Program-made: the position numbers and the translations under genes
DNA from: Paucisalibacillus globulus DSM 18846
GTDB taxonomy: Bacteria; Bacillota; Bacilli; Bacillales; Amphibacillaceae
Assembly: GCF_000482485.1 (NCBI RefSeq)
Contig: NZ_KI519440.1
Location: 79,939 to 143,938, forward strand
Reading direction: 5' to 3'
Length of the DNA: 64,000 nucleotides
Notes under the pieces: generated by a model
Databases searched by the model: none
What the model was told of the DNA's origin: nothing
The model's input: only the letters and a program-made list of their open reading frames with translations
Shown: positions 1-8,915 of the stretch, piece after piece
Numbering within the stretch: position 1 is the first letter of the stretch
Layout of the letters: each line of letters opens with the position of its first letter

Positions 1-1626
1 ACTACAATCCTTTCAAAATTGGTAACGGAAGAACGTGTAAGTCATATTTTGGATAAGGTTAATTATTATGGTTATTCAGGTGAAGAGGTTAGAGGGTTAA
101 TGTTCTGTAGTCGTAAGGATGAAGCGGTTAAGCTTTCCCAAGCTTTAAATAATAGGGGTCTAAGAACTGTTGCTTTAACTGGTGATAACTCACAGGAAGA
201 AAGAATGTGGCAGGTAGCTAGATTGGAAAACGGTGCCCTGGATTACATTTTAACAGTAGATATTTTCAATGAGGGTATTGATATACCTAGTATCAATCAG
301 GTCGTCATGCTAAGACAGACACAATCTAGTATTATCTTTATCCAACAACTGGGAAGAGGACTTAGAAAGCATGAAACAAAGGATTTTGTTACAATTATTG
401 ATTTTATTGGTAACTACAAGAATAATTACCTTATTCCAATTGCTCTTTCCGGAGATAAGTCTCAGAATAAAGATAATATCAGAAGACATACTTCCGAAAC
501 TAGTTATATTAAGGGGATATCAACTGTAAACTTTGAAGAGGTTGCTAGAAAACAAATATTTAAATCAATAAATAGTAGCAATCTAACAGCAATAAAAGTA
601 TTGAGAGAAGCGTATATGGAGTTGAAAAATAGGTTAGGAAGAGTACCCGATATAATTGATTTCATTACAAACCATTCTATTGATCCGGTTGTTATAGTTG
701 ATAAATATAAAAACTACTATCAATTTCTACTAAAGATGGACGAAGAAGTTCGAAGTATAAATGTTTATGAAGAAAAAGTATTAACAATGCTTTCAATTGA
801 ATTATTAAATGGCAAGCGTAAGCATGAATTATTACTTTTGAAGATGCTTTTCGAAAATGGAAAAGTTCCTGAAAATGAATATCTAGATAAATTAAGAGAA
901 ACAAGATGTTCAACGGATAAAAAAACTTTAGAATCTATACGTCGTATTTTTGATCTGTCATTTTTCACTCAATCTGATAAGAAGAAGTATGGAGAACACC
1001 CAATTATACTATTGGAAGATGATAAAAGTTACACATTTAATGAATCTATCATAAGTAGTCTTAGTTCCAATGAATACTTCCATCATTTAGTAAGTGATAT
1101 TGTAGTTAGTGGACTAGAGAAGAGTAATAAATATAACTGTAGTCAGCCACTTACTTTATATGAGAAGTATTCAAGAAAAGATGCCTGTAAACTTCTTAAT
1201 TGGGACAATGATGAAAGTTCTACTATGTATGGCTATAAAACTAAGCATGATACATGTCCGATTTTTGTAACTTATCATAAGGATGATGAAGTAGAATCAA
1301 GTGTAGCATACGGGGATGAATTCATTAGTCCAGATACATTTAAATGGTATACTAGAAGTAATAGGTCACTTCAATCTGAAGAAGTTCAGAAGATTATCCA
1401 TGCTGAAGAAAGAAACATGGACATTCATATCTTTATTAAAAAAGATGATGACGAAGGAAGTAATTTTTACTACCTTGGAAAGTCAAATCCGGATAAAGAA
1501 ACGGTTGAACAGGACACGATGCTTGATAAAAAAGGAAATAAAATCCCGGTTGTTCATATGAATATGATTATGGAAAAGCCTGTTGAGAATAATCTATATG
1601 GGTATATTGTTGAAGGTGTAAATTAA
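1..1626 (+). CDS. DEAD/DEAH helicase, C-terminal part (5' truncated by window)
   Basis: The reading frame is open from base 1, so the gene starts upstream; the TTG at 19 is internal. The visible part begins in the second RecA-like domain of an SF2 helicase. Motif IV-like GLMFCSRK, motif V TVDIFNEGIDIP and motif VI QQLGRGLRK with the arginine finger are all present. The remaining ~370 residues match the layout of DUF3427-type tails found on large helicases that often carry an N-terminal phospholipase-D or nuclease domain. Walker A and DExH lie outside the window. Such proteins unwind or translocate on DNA and are frequent in defence islands, which fits the operon directly downstream. Helicase assignment is secure; a defence role is inference. 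Confidence 0.85.
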   Translation, partial: TTILSKLVTEERVSHILDKVNYYGYSGEEVRGLMFCSRKDEAVKLSQALNNRGLRTVALTGDNSQEERMWQVARLENGALDYILTVDIFNEGIDIPSINQVVMLRQTQSSIIFIQQLGRGLRKHETKDFVTIIDFIGNYKNNYLIPIALSGDKSQNKDNIRRHTSETSYIKGISTVNFEEVARKQIFKSINSSNLTAIKVLREAYMELKNRLGRVPDIIDFITNHSIDPVVIVDKYKNYYQFLLKMDEEVRSINVYEEKVLTMLSIELLNGKRKHELLLLKMLFENGKVPENEYLDKLRETRCSTDKKTLESIRRIFDLSFFTQSDKKKYGEHPIILLEDDKSYTFNESIISSLSSNEYFHHLVSDIVVSGLEKSNKYNCSQPLTLYEKYSRKDACKLLNWDNDESSTMYGYKTKHDTCPIFVTYHKDDEVESSVAYGDEFISPDTFKWYTRSNRSLQSEEVQKIIHAEERNMDIHIFIKKDDDEGSNFYYLGKSNPDKETVEQDTMLDKKGNKIPVVHMNMIMEKPVENNLYGYIVEGVN

Positions 1627-1631
1627 TAAAG

Positions 1632-1670
1632 AAAGCAGAAGTAACCTTGGGGAGGGACTTCTGCTTTTTA
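1632..1670 (+). terminator. Rho-independent terminator after helicase
   Basis: AAAGCAGAAGT pairs with ACTTCTGCTTT and is followed by a T run. It separates the helicase transcript from the Lamassu-like operon. Confidence 0.75.
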
Positions 1671-1897
1671 ATTTATATAAAGTAGGTGGAATGATGACTA
1701 AAGTTATCAAAAGAAAAAAGTACTGTACTCAGCAGTTGAAAGAATCTATGTAAAAATATTGGAAATTTCATTTTATGGCCTTTTATTAGGAAGAATATTA
1801 CAAAATTCGTGGTAATTTGATAATATTAATATTAAGAACATAAAAGAGCATTCTTACAATAAACATACACTTAGAATTTAAAATAGGGAGGATACTT

Positions 1898-3292
1898 ATG
1901 CAATCTACTAATATGGAAACTAATTGGACTAATGTTGCTTGTGCAAGTGCTGCATCATCTTGGAATGGATATACCTATCAGGGAAAAGTTGCAGTGTATA
2001 CTATGCTTTGTCTAATCAACCAACTAGGAGCTCGTAATGAAGATGTAAATTTTTACTCTCTTGAAATAGAGTTGTTTGAAGATTTTTCAATTAAGTACGA
2101 CAACCAATACTTTTCAATACATCAAGTAAAGTCGTATCAAGATAAGAAAACTATTGGTGGATTTAAAGCAACTGTTCTCGAATTATTAGGAAAATGTCTC
2201 ATTGAACCAACAGTCAAGGAAGCAAGTCTTCATACAGCGATCAATATAAAAGACTTTGCTATTAAGGATATAATAACGGACCTAATAGCCTATGAGCCTG
2301 ATAAAAAGAAAGATCTATTAAATCATTTTAAAAAACTGCTATTTGATGAAAATAAATTCAATGAGGCATGGGATAAGCTTAAAATTAATGTGTACAATGG
2401 GGAGGTAAATGTTCATAGGGTTGTTCAAGTTGATGAAATTAACGACAAAATAAAAGAACAAATAAAGATATTTCTTCAAAATGATATACATAGGGATTCA
2501 TCAACAATTAGTAGTGAAAATATTGATTATGCTTACTCAAACTTACTCCATACAATAAATAATCTCATAGCTGATATTCATATGAAAAAGCAAACAAATC
2601 CAATTATTACATTTACTGAAGTACTAAAAATTCTTCAGAATGATAGTGTTTTTAATCTAACGAATGAAACGGTTGCTAGCTTACTCATGGATGATTTAAC
2701 TACATATTTTGAGGAGTACTGTGAAGAACAAGAAATTGACCTTGAGTTAGATGACGAAAAGGCAAAGATATGGACCCATCATATAGACATATTAAAATTA
2801 TTGTCACCCGAAGATTTTGTGCTCATTTGTAGGAAAATTGCACCGAACATCTCTATAAAAAAGTCAAATTCTATTAGTATAACAGAATATAAAAGACTTA
2901 TGGATCAACATGGAGTTAAGCAGATGTTATTTGAGTGTATATTTACTTTCCATCATTTGTTAGAAGCAGCAACAATAAAAAATGATATTCTTCTAATAAA
3001 GAAAAGTAAGGCATCTAACTTGATTACCCTTATTCTAAACCAAGGTAAGAATGCTTGTTCCAAAGTAGGCAAGGATATTTTTAATAATTTTAATCATGAT
3101 GAAACTCTTTTAGAGCTGCTTTTTGAAGTGGAGACCTATATTAATAAATCAATTAATGAGGAGTATACAGGAACCATTACAGATGTGGAATCGGATACAG
3201 ATTTACAGAATAAGGAGAAATTCACTGGCACAAAAAGGATAAAATTTATGGATATAAATACTGCAATGGAGGAATTTAAACCGCATGCATAA
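1898..3292 (+). CDS. lmuA: Lamassu effector LmuA, Cap4-like dsDNA nuclease
   Basis: 464 residues. The N-terminus carries the signature of Cap4/DUF4297-type PD-(D/E)XK nucleases: SSWNGYTYQGKVAVY (20-34), an acidic strand ending FEDFSI (D62) and the catalytic-like IHQVKSY (Q76, K78). The remaining ~350 residues are helical and would bind partner subunits. In known Lamassu (ABC-3C, DdmABC) systems this subunit is the effector that cuts DNA when the SMC partner senses phage or plasmid DNA. It starts at ATG 1898 after AGGGAGG and overlaps the next gene by 8 bp (ATGCATAA), so the three genes are translationally coupled. Family placement rests on the motifs plus gene order. Confidence 0.8.
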   Translation: MQSTNMETNWTNVACASAASSWNGYTYQGKVAVYTMLCLINQLGARNEDVNFYSLEIELFEDFSIKYDNQYFSIHQVKSYQDKKTIGGFKATVLELLGKCLIEPTVKEASLHTAINIKDFAIKDIITDLIAYEPDKKKDLLNHFKKLLFDENKFNEAWDKLKINVYNGEVNVHRVVQVDEINDKIKEQIKIFLQNDIHRDSSTISSENIDYAYSNLLHTINNLIADIHMKKQTNPIITFTEVLKILQNDSVFNLTNETVASLLMDDLTTYFEEYCEEQEIDLELDDEKAKIWTHHIDILKLLSPEDFVLICRKIAPNISIKKSNSISITEYKRLMDQHGVKQMLFECIFTFHHLLEAATIKNDILLIKKSKASNLITLILNQGKNACSKVGKDIFNNFNHDETLLELLFEVETYINKSINEEYTGTITDVESDTDLQNKEKFTGTKRIKFMDINTAMEEFKPHA

Positions 3293-4022
3293 CCTAATTA
3301 ATAGTATCTTCAAAGAAGCAGAATTTGATAATAATGAAAGAATTAACTTTAAAGGTGACTTTTCAGCAAACTTTTCTTTTTTCACAAGGACACATAATAA
3401 TAAATTTGATTTTTATCTAGTTGCTAACTTTAAAGAGGGAGAGATAAAACTTGATAGTTTAAAGAAACAATTAGATCAATGTTTTGAATCAATTCTTGAA
3501 GAAATGAATGAAACAGGCATAGATAAGAATCTTTCATTTCTACTACTTCTTGAGACTGAATCTATCGACAATTCGATTGAACGGATAAGATATATTTATA
3601 ATCTAGAAGAAGACCCATATGACTTTAAGAAATATGTACTAACATATACTAAAAGTCAAGTTGATGCTTTGAAAACGTATATAGAAGAAAACGCACAACT
3701 TCCTCTAATTACAACACTTAATAATCTTTTGCAAGAGAAAACGTTATTTGCTTCTTTTAAAAAGAAGGAAGAAGACAGAAGCACTACAGAAAAACAAGAA
3801 GTTTTATTGTACGATTTAATATCAAAGTTATTCATAAAAATACCATTTCTTAGCGTGATAATAAAGCAAGAATGTCTAGATAGCTTAAAGCAAGAAATAG
3901 ATGAAAGTCTGAATCAAACTCAAGCAGAAATAGTAAATTTAATCCTTGAACAACATTCAAATGATCCTGAACTTCATATAGACGGTATTTTGAATAAGAT
4001 GGGGGTTGAATATAATGAATAG
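3285..4022 (+). CDS. lmuC: Lamassu middle component LmuC
   Basis: 245 residues, helix-rich and acidic, without catalytic motifs. It is called from position: Lamassu/ABC-3C operons encode effector, a ~200-250 residue middle component, then the SMC-like ATPase, and size and order match. The start ATG lies inside the 3' end of the nuclease gene, preceded by GGAGG at 3268-3272, and its own stop overlaps the next start by 8 bp (ATGAATAG). The family is poorly conserved, so sequence alone would not identify it. It is expected to bridge nuclease and ATPase in the resting complex. Confidence 0.7.
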   Translation: MHNLINSIFKEAEFDNNERINFKGDFSANFSFFTRTHNNKFDFYLVANFKEGEIKLDSLKKQLDQCFESILEEMNETGIDKNLSFLLLLETESIDNSIERIRYIYNLEEDPYDFKKYVLTYTKSQVDALKTYIEENAQLPLITTLNNLLQEKTLFASFKKKEEDRSTTEKQEVLLYDLISKLFIKIPFLSVIIKQECLDSLKQEIDESLNQTQAEIVNLILEQHSNDPELHIDGILNKMGVEYNE

Positions 4023-6372
4023 TATACTAAAAATATCTAGGGTCTACATTGAAAACTTCAAATCGATTGAAAAATCATGTCTTGAATTTAATAATCAAAC
4101 GGTTACAATTCTTGATGGCCCAAACGGGTTCGGTAAAACCAGTATTTATGATGTCATAGAACTTGTATTGACAGGTAGTATCAGGAGAATTAAACAATTG
4201 AAAATAAACGTTGGAAATCGCGGATATGATGATTACTTGTTTGCTAAAGATCAATCTAAATCAATTATTTTAAAAGTTGAACTTGAAGTATTTGATTCTG
4301 AATTAAAATTAACTAAAAGAATCGTTGTTGGACGGAAAATTAAACCTAATTTACTAAATAGATCAAGGAAGAGACCTTTTGATTTTGACTATACTGTCCA
4401 TTTGCTAGAAAATTTTGATGAGAGCTTAACAGATCAAAATAAGTCCTCTCAAACTGTAATTGAGCATCTATTTGGGGTTTCTGATTTTGAATCTAAGTTC
4501 GGTTTATATCACTATATTGAACAAGAAGAATCAAGTCATTTGCTGAAAAAAAATGAAAAAGAAAGAATGGATTCAATAAGTAAACTTTTTAATATTGAAT
4601 CTGAAGTGAATGAACGAGATATTCTTGAAAAGGCTAAAAATAAATTAATCCATCATAAAACAAGCTTAAGTAAAAAAATAGGTGACATTACCATAGATTC
4701 TACTACTGCCGAAGAGAATATACAATCATCAGAAGTTGAATATTCTCAGTTGATTAATATTCCTTCAAATAAAATTGTGTGGGATCAAGAAATTATTAAA
4801 CCATTGGATAAAGAAAATAAAGCCGCGTATTTGGAACAACTAGCGTCTATAAAAGGCTTAATAAATAATTTTAATGAGTTTAAGATAGAGTCCCAAAACG
4901 AAAGGATTCGAGGTATTGCTTCAAAGGAACAAAAACTATCAGCATTAGTTGTTTTGGGACACTTTGAAGAAGAATTAGAGCAAATCAAGAACAAGCATAA
5001 TTTGAAAAAGAAGTTTGAAAATACCAAAATGAAGATTGAGAAAAAAGAAATCTTTACAATGGATTTAAATTGGAATTTAGTCTATGAACATTTTAGACTA
5101 TCTATTAGTAAAGCGGACCTCATTCAAAAGATAAATTTTATTAAAGGATTACAAACGAATTCTAGTAATCTCTCAAGTGTAGTAGAAAAATTACTTTTAA
5201 CTAGAAAAGATCTTATACTAAAATATGAAGATTATATTAAAAACAAACAAATTGATGGTAACGATTGTCCACTGTGCGGAAGAGAATGGGAATCATATCA
5301 TGAACTCATTACACAAATTGATAACAAAACTGAATTATTAAAAAAGGAACTTGATAATTCTTCTGCGATTATTCTTAAGGAAATTGACAATCTATATGAC
5401 CAACATTTGACTCAATTAGTTACCCAATTAGATGAAATTATAAAGAAATCCATTGATGATACATTCTTTAAACAGCTAAATGAATATAAAGTGTTAAATG
5501 TTGATTTTAATGCAGCGAAGAAATTCTTTAATGAGTTAAATATTGATATTTCGACTTACTTCAATAATGAAAAGGATTTCGTAAATAATCTAAGTGAGAG
5601 AGTGGAGAGTATAAAGGAAATATTGTACAGTAAACTTTCTAAAAGTAAACTAGAAATCGATAGATTTAATGAATATAAAGAACTTTATAGAAATATTTTT
5701 GCTAGCAATGAAGAGTTACTTAAAGATATAAGTGTTACGGGTATTGATCAAAAGAAACAATATATTGAATATATGTACTATTTGCAATCAAGTGAATCAT
5801 TTATTAGGCATCAAAGATTAGTTAAACAGTTCAAGCTAGTTGACGAATCTATAAAATCCCTTACTGAGTCCATTGGTATCTATAATGAAAAAATAAATGG
5901 ATACCGTGCTAAGATGATTAGTGAAATTGAAATACCATTTTATATTTATAGTGGAAAAGTAATTCAAAACCATCAAAGAGGAATAGGGGTATTTATTAAA
6001 GAAGACCCAAACGAACAAACCGGCGACCCACAATTAAAGGCAATAAATTTTGTTCCACCTGAGAAAACGGATCATGATATAATGCATTCATTTAGTTCTG
6101 GTCAGTTGTCCGCAACCGTACTTGCTTTTTCTTTAGCTTTAAATAAGGTTTATAATAATAGTGGTTTGGGAACTTTACTTATAGACGACCCAATCCAAAC
6201 AATGGATGAAATAAATATGGCTTCATTTGTTGAATTGCTAAGAAATGATTTCTACGATAGACAGATTATTTTATCCACTCACGAAGATAAGATATCAATG
6301 TATATCCGGTATAAGTTTTTAAAGTACGGATATAAAACTGGAAATATAAATGTTAAAGAGGAATTTTATTGA
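4015..6372 (+). CDS. lmuB: Lamassu SMC/Rad50-like ATPase LmuB
   Basis: 785 residues from ATG 4015, chosen because GGGGG at 4001-4005 is 9 nt upstream; the TTG at 4006 would be too close. The Walker A GPNGFGKTS (35-43) follows an N-terminal strand typical of SMC heads. Two long coiled-coil arms flank a Rad50-type zinc-hook motif CPLC (C418, C421). The C-terminal head has the signature FSSGQLSATVLAFSL (693 on), Walker B TLLIDDP (D724, D725) and the H-loop ILSTHED. This is the architecture of Lamassu LmuB/DdmC, which senses foreign DNA, perhaps DNA ends or hairpins, and releases the nuclease. Compared with Rad50/SbcC it is short and has no SbcD partner nearby. Confidence 0.85.
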   Translation: MNSILKISRVYIENFKSIEKSCLEFNNQTVTILDGPNGFGKTSIYDVIELVLTGSIRRIKQLKINVGNRGYDDYLFAKDQSKSIILKVELEVFDSELKLTKRIVVGRKIKPNLLNRSRKRPFDFDYTVHLLENFDESLTDQNKSSQTVIEHLFGVSDFESKFGLYHYIEQEESSHLLKKNEKERMDSISKLFNIESEVNERDILEKAKNKLIHHKTSLSKKIGDITIDSTTAEENIQSSEVEYSQLINIPSNKIVWDQEIIKPLDKENKAAYLEQLASIKGLINNFNEFKIESQNERIRGIASKEQKLSALVVLGHFEEELEQIKNKHNLKKKFENTKMKIEKKEIFTMDLNWNLVYEHFRLSISKADLIQKINFIKGLQTNSSNLSSVVEKLLLTRKDLILKYEDYIKNKQIDGNDCPLCGREWESYHELITQIDNKTELLKKELDNSSAIILKEIDNLYDQHLTQLVTQLDEIIKKSIDDTFFKQLNEYKVLNVDFNAAKKFFNELNIDISTYFNNEKDFVNNLSERVESIKEILYSKLSKSKLEIDRFNEYKELYRNIFASNEELLKDISVTGIDQKKQYIEYMYYLQSSESFIRHQRLVKQFKLVDESIKSLTESIGIYNEKINGYRAKMISEIEIPFYIYSGKVIQNHQRGIGVFIKEDPNEQTGDPQLKAINFVPPEKTDHDIMHSFSSGQLSATVLAFSLALNKVYNNSGLGTLLIDDPIQTMDEINMASFVELLRNDFYDRQIILSTHEDKISMYIRYKFLKYGYKTGNINVKEEFY

Positions 6373-6374
6373 AT

Positions 6375-6421
6375 AAAAGTATGAAACTACTAATATTACT
6401 TTAGTAGTTTTCATACTTTTT
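6375..6421 (+). terminator. Rho-independent terminator after lmuB
   Basis: AAGTATGAAACTACTAA pairs with TTTAGTAGTTTTCATACTT followed by T's, directly after the lmuB stop. It closes the operon. Confidence 0.85.
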
Positions 6422-6485
6422 TATATACACAAAATAAATGGTAGGTAGAGCATTTTTGTCAAGTATTAAAGTAAGGGGTGGAAAA

Positions 6486-6761
6486 ATGGATTTAGAATTA
6501 CATTATAAAAATGAAGTAATTGGAGCTGTAAATACATTTATACAAATGATTAACCAAGCGGATAAATGGAACCCGGAAGGTAAAGGTATAATAGAAAATA
6601 ACTGGCATTATCGTTTACAGGAAAATAATACGTTCCTAGCAAAGTTAAAAATAAATGGAGTTGATGAAATGCTTTCTTTTCAAAAATCCGAATGGAAGAA
6701 TTTAAGTGTAAATATGCTTGGAAACCCTAAGTTGAAAGAACTATATAAAAGATTATCCTAA
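6486..6761 (+). CDS. small hypothetical protein
   Basis: 91 residues from ATG 6486 (AAGGGGTGG upstream); a longer version from 6438 has no ribosome binding site. The product is soluble, with a W/N-rich centre (NNWHYRLQENN) and no family I recognise. It has its own RBS and lies just after the Lamassu terminator, so it may be independent. The DNA after it is decayed, so it could be the last intact gene of the defence insertion. Confidence 0.55.
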   Translation: MDLELHYKNEVIGAVNTFIQMINQADKWNPEGKGIIENNWHYRLQENNTFLAKLKINGVDEMLSFQKSEWKNLSVNMLGNPKLKELYKRLS

Positions 6762-7511
6762 AGGTGATTAGGCCATAAAATGTACGACTTTTATCATGTT
6801 ATTATCAGGGATTGACACAAGTATTACCACTTTTTGCCACTGCAATTACCAACAGATTAATGCCAAGGAACTTCACTATGGATACTTTAAGAAAATTTAT
6901 CGGTTTTTTACTGAGAAACTAGCTTGATGTTATTAAACAATAGAACTACATTTGATGAGAGTCAATTACATTATTTTACCGTGATTTAAAATCAGGGCAC
7001 TTGAATAAGTGAAATAGCTAAAACAGGCGTTGATAAAGAATCTAACGCTGTTAAGGTTACTATTTTTCGATTATATTGCCTTTTGATGGTTGACATATTT
7101 TACGGATCACTGTCCCATAAAAGCATGGATGCTAGAATAATAATGCTCATAGCTCATATTTGGGGTATCATCAATAAAACCCAAAAATCGTATACTAAGA
7201 AAATTTAGTCGAAGAAAAAATGCGTTTCTTATTACTGCTACATTTGTTAATATTGAGGAAATCCAGTCATATCCTAAATCCAGCGTAAATCCAAATAATC
7301 CACAATGAAAAGGAAGTCTATTTCAGATAATAGGCTCCCTTTTTTTATGCAGTAAAACAGCTTACTTATCCCTCTAAAACCAACGAAAACCCACCAAAAC
7401 AAAATATTTCCAAAAAAAATGCCACCTTTCTCTACTATCCTTCGATTATATAGGTGAAACGAACATTACCACACAAACCAAACACCCACACAAAAGAAAG
7501 GAGGTCACCCC
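6762..7511. other. decayed intergenic DNA, no intact gene
   Basis: About 750 bp without an ORF of 60 codons. Short reading frames are interrupted in all frames, as in eroded mobile DNA. Around 7303-7346 there is an imperfect hairpin (GGAAGTCTATT / AATAGGCTCCC) followed by seven T's, which looks like the terminator of a lost gene upstream. An integrase or repressor expected beside an excisionase gene is missing here; I could not recognise a fragment of one. Confidence 0.5.
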
Positions 7512-7694
7512 ATGCAACGACAAACCCTAACAGTCAAAGACGTAGCTAACTACTTAGGTGTCCACACTGACACCGTCTACACCATGGTAAAAATAAATCA
7601 GATTCCACATCTAAAGCTCGGTAAACGGATTTTATTTACGAGGGAATCGATTGATTTATGGATGGCGGATCAGGTGAAAAAGAGTATTAAATAA
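7512..7694 (+). CDS. excisionase-like helix-turn-helix protein
   Basis: 60 residues with a MerR/Xis-type winged HTH (HTH_17): LTVKDVANYLGVHTDTVYTMV, then IPHLKLGKRILFTRESIDLWM. AGGAGG lies 5 nt upstream of ATG 7512. Proteins like this act as excisionases or small regulators in phages, ICEs and plasmids. It heads a three-gene replication cassette, which supports a mobile-element origin; no integrase is visible nearby. Confidence 0.75.
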   Translation: MQRQTLTVKDVANYLGVHTDTVYTMVKINQIPHLKLGKRILFTRESIDLWMADQVKKSIK

Positions 7695-7719
7695 CATTTA
7701 TATTGGAGGTGTTTTAGTA

Positions 7720-8526
7720 ATGGATTTTACAAAAGAGTCGAATGCCTTTAAGGAATGGGTACAATACAATAACATTCCTTCTAATGCCGTTCTTCTGTGG
7801 TTTGTATTAATGACGTTTAAGCATTCCATCAGCTGTCAAGGGAAATTTCAATTATCAAATTTAGTCGTACAACAATTTACTGGGTTATCCAAGCAAGGTT
7901 TAACGGATGCTAGAAGGAAGTTAGTAGATTTCAATCTATTAGACTACGAAAAAGGAAATAAAGGTAAAGATCCTAGCTATCAAATGAGGTCATTGGTCCA
8001 CACCAATGACCAATCTGAATACGAGTTACATGACAAATTACATAAAAGTACCCAATCAAGCTCATTATCAGTCAGCCATGCGGAATCATCTTCTACCCAA
8101 TCCAATACCCCATTGGTTCAAACTAGTAAATCAGTCCATAAGGCGGACTCATTTCATGATAAGAACGTATCTTTATATAGACAAAGACAAGACAAAAAAG
8201 AAGAATTAGAAATTGTCCATTTCTATGAGTCTCATATTGGAATATTGAGTCCACTTGCGAGAGAAAGATTACTAACTTGGCAGGAGAAATTTAGAGATGA
8301 AGTGATCTGTGCTGCGATTGAGATTGGGGCAGAACATGGGGCGAGGAAAGTTGGTTATGTCGTGAAGATTTTACAGGAATGGGAGCGGAATGGTCTGAAG
8401 ACGGTAGGGGATGTGCTTGCTTATCGTCGGAAAAAACTAAATCATAGCCAGAAGACGTTTTACTCGGATAAAAAGAATGGGCAAAGCTCTCATTCAATCT
8501 TTGATGAACTAAGGAGGGGAGGCTAG
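7720..8526 (+). CDS. DnaD-domain replication protein (phage type)
   Basis: 268 residues. Residues 1-90 look like an N-terminal winged helix (KQGLTDARRKLVDFNLLDYEKG), followed by a Ser/Gln-rich linker. Residues ~165-240 carry a DnaB_2/DnaD motif: VHFYESHIGILSPLARERL, a helix with W, then ILQEWERNGLKTVGDVLAY. In phages and integrative elements this protein binds origin DNA and recruits the host helicase. GGAGG lies before ATG 7720, and the stop overlaps the next start (TAGTG). With the excisionase-like and G39P-like genes it forms a typical prophage/ICE replication module. Confidence 0.8.
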   Translation: MDFTKESNAFKEWVQYNNIPSNAVLLWFVLMTFKHSISCQGKFQLSNLVVQQFTGLSKQGLTDARRKLVDFNLLDYEKGNKGKDPSYQMRSLVHTNDQSEYELHDKLHKSTQSSSLSVSHAESSSTQSNTPLVQTSKSVHKADSFHDKNVSLYRQRQDKKEELEIVHFYESHIGILSPLARERLLTWQEKFRDEVICAAIEIGAEHGARKVGYVVKILQEWERNGLKTVGDVLAYRRKKLNHSQKTFYSDKKNGQSSHSIFDELRRGG

Positions 8527-8858
8527 TGAATCGGCAGGAAGCGGTTGATATATTGGAGACGATTAAGCTGTTGTATCCGAAATATGAGTTGACGATGGAG
8601 AAGGGGAATATTCTAATCAGGATACTGGAGCAGATGGATTATAGGCTTGTGATGGAGAATCTCACGAATTATGTGGCTAGAAGTCCTTTTCCACCAACAA
8701 TTGCGGATATTGCTGCCTATCCATCTGAGGATAATGTGAATTTGGAGCAAATGAAGATTTGGCGTGAGGAAGCAAGTAGGGTTCCAGATAGTATGAAGAA
8801 GGGTTTTCTGGAAGCTTTAACAAATCTAGTAAGGAGTTATGTGGTTCAGGTGGTATAA
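8526..8858 (+). CDS. G39P-like helicase loader/inhibitor
   Basis: 110 residues from GTG 8526, overlapping the DnaD gene's stop by one base. The sequence has the pattern of phage SPP1 G39P N-terminal domains: an early helix, YPKYELTMEKGNILIRILEQMDY, and the short PFPPTIADIAAYP motif. G39P-like proteins bind the replicative helicase and load or inhibit it. Immediate pairing with a DnaD-domain gene is usual in Firmicute phages. The C-terminus ends without the extended disordered tail of SPP1 G39P. Assignment is by pattern and context. Confidence 0.65.
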   Translation: MNRQEAVDILETIKLLYPKYELTMEKGNILIRILEQMDYRLVMENLTNYVARSPFPPTIADIAAYPSEDNVNLEQMKIWREEASRVPDSMKKGFLEALTNLVRSYVVQVV

Positions 8859-8915
8859 TAATTATAGAAAAACTTCTTAAGACATTCCCCAAATTCCCCA
8901 CAAGGATGTGTACAT

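Noticed and set aside
1691..1753. 20-codon ORF after AGGTGGA between helicase and lmuA
   Set aside because: Too short and Lys-rich without further support; could be a chance frame.
1898..6372. SbcCD, Septu or Gabija instead of Lamassu
   Set aside because: No SbcD nuclease, no HNH (PtuB) gene and no UvrD-like helicase partner; three-gene order and Cap4-like motifs fit Lamassu better.
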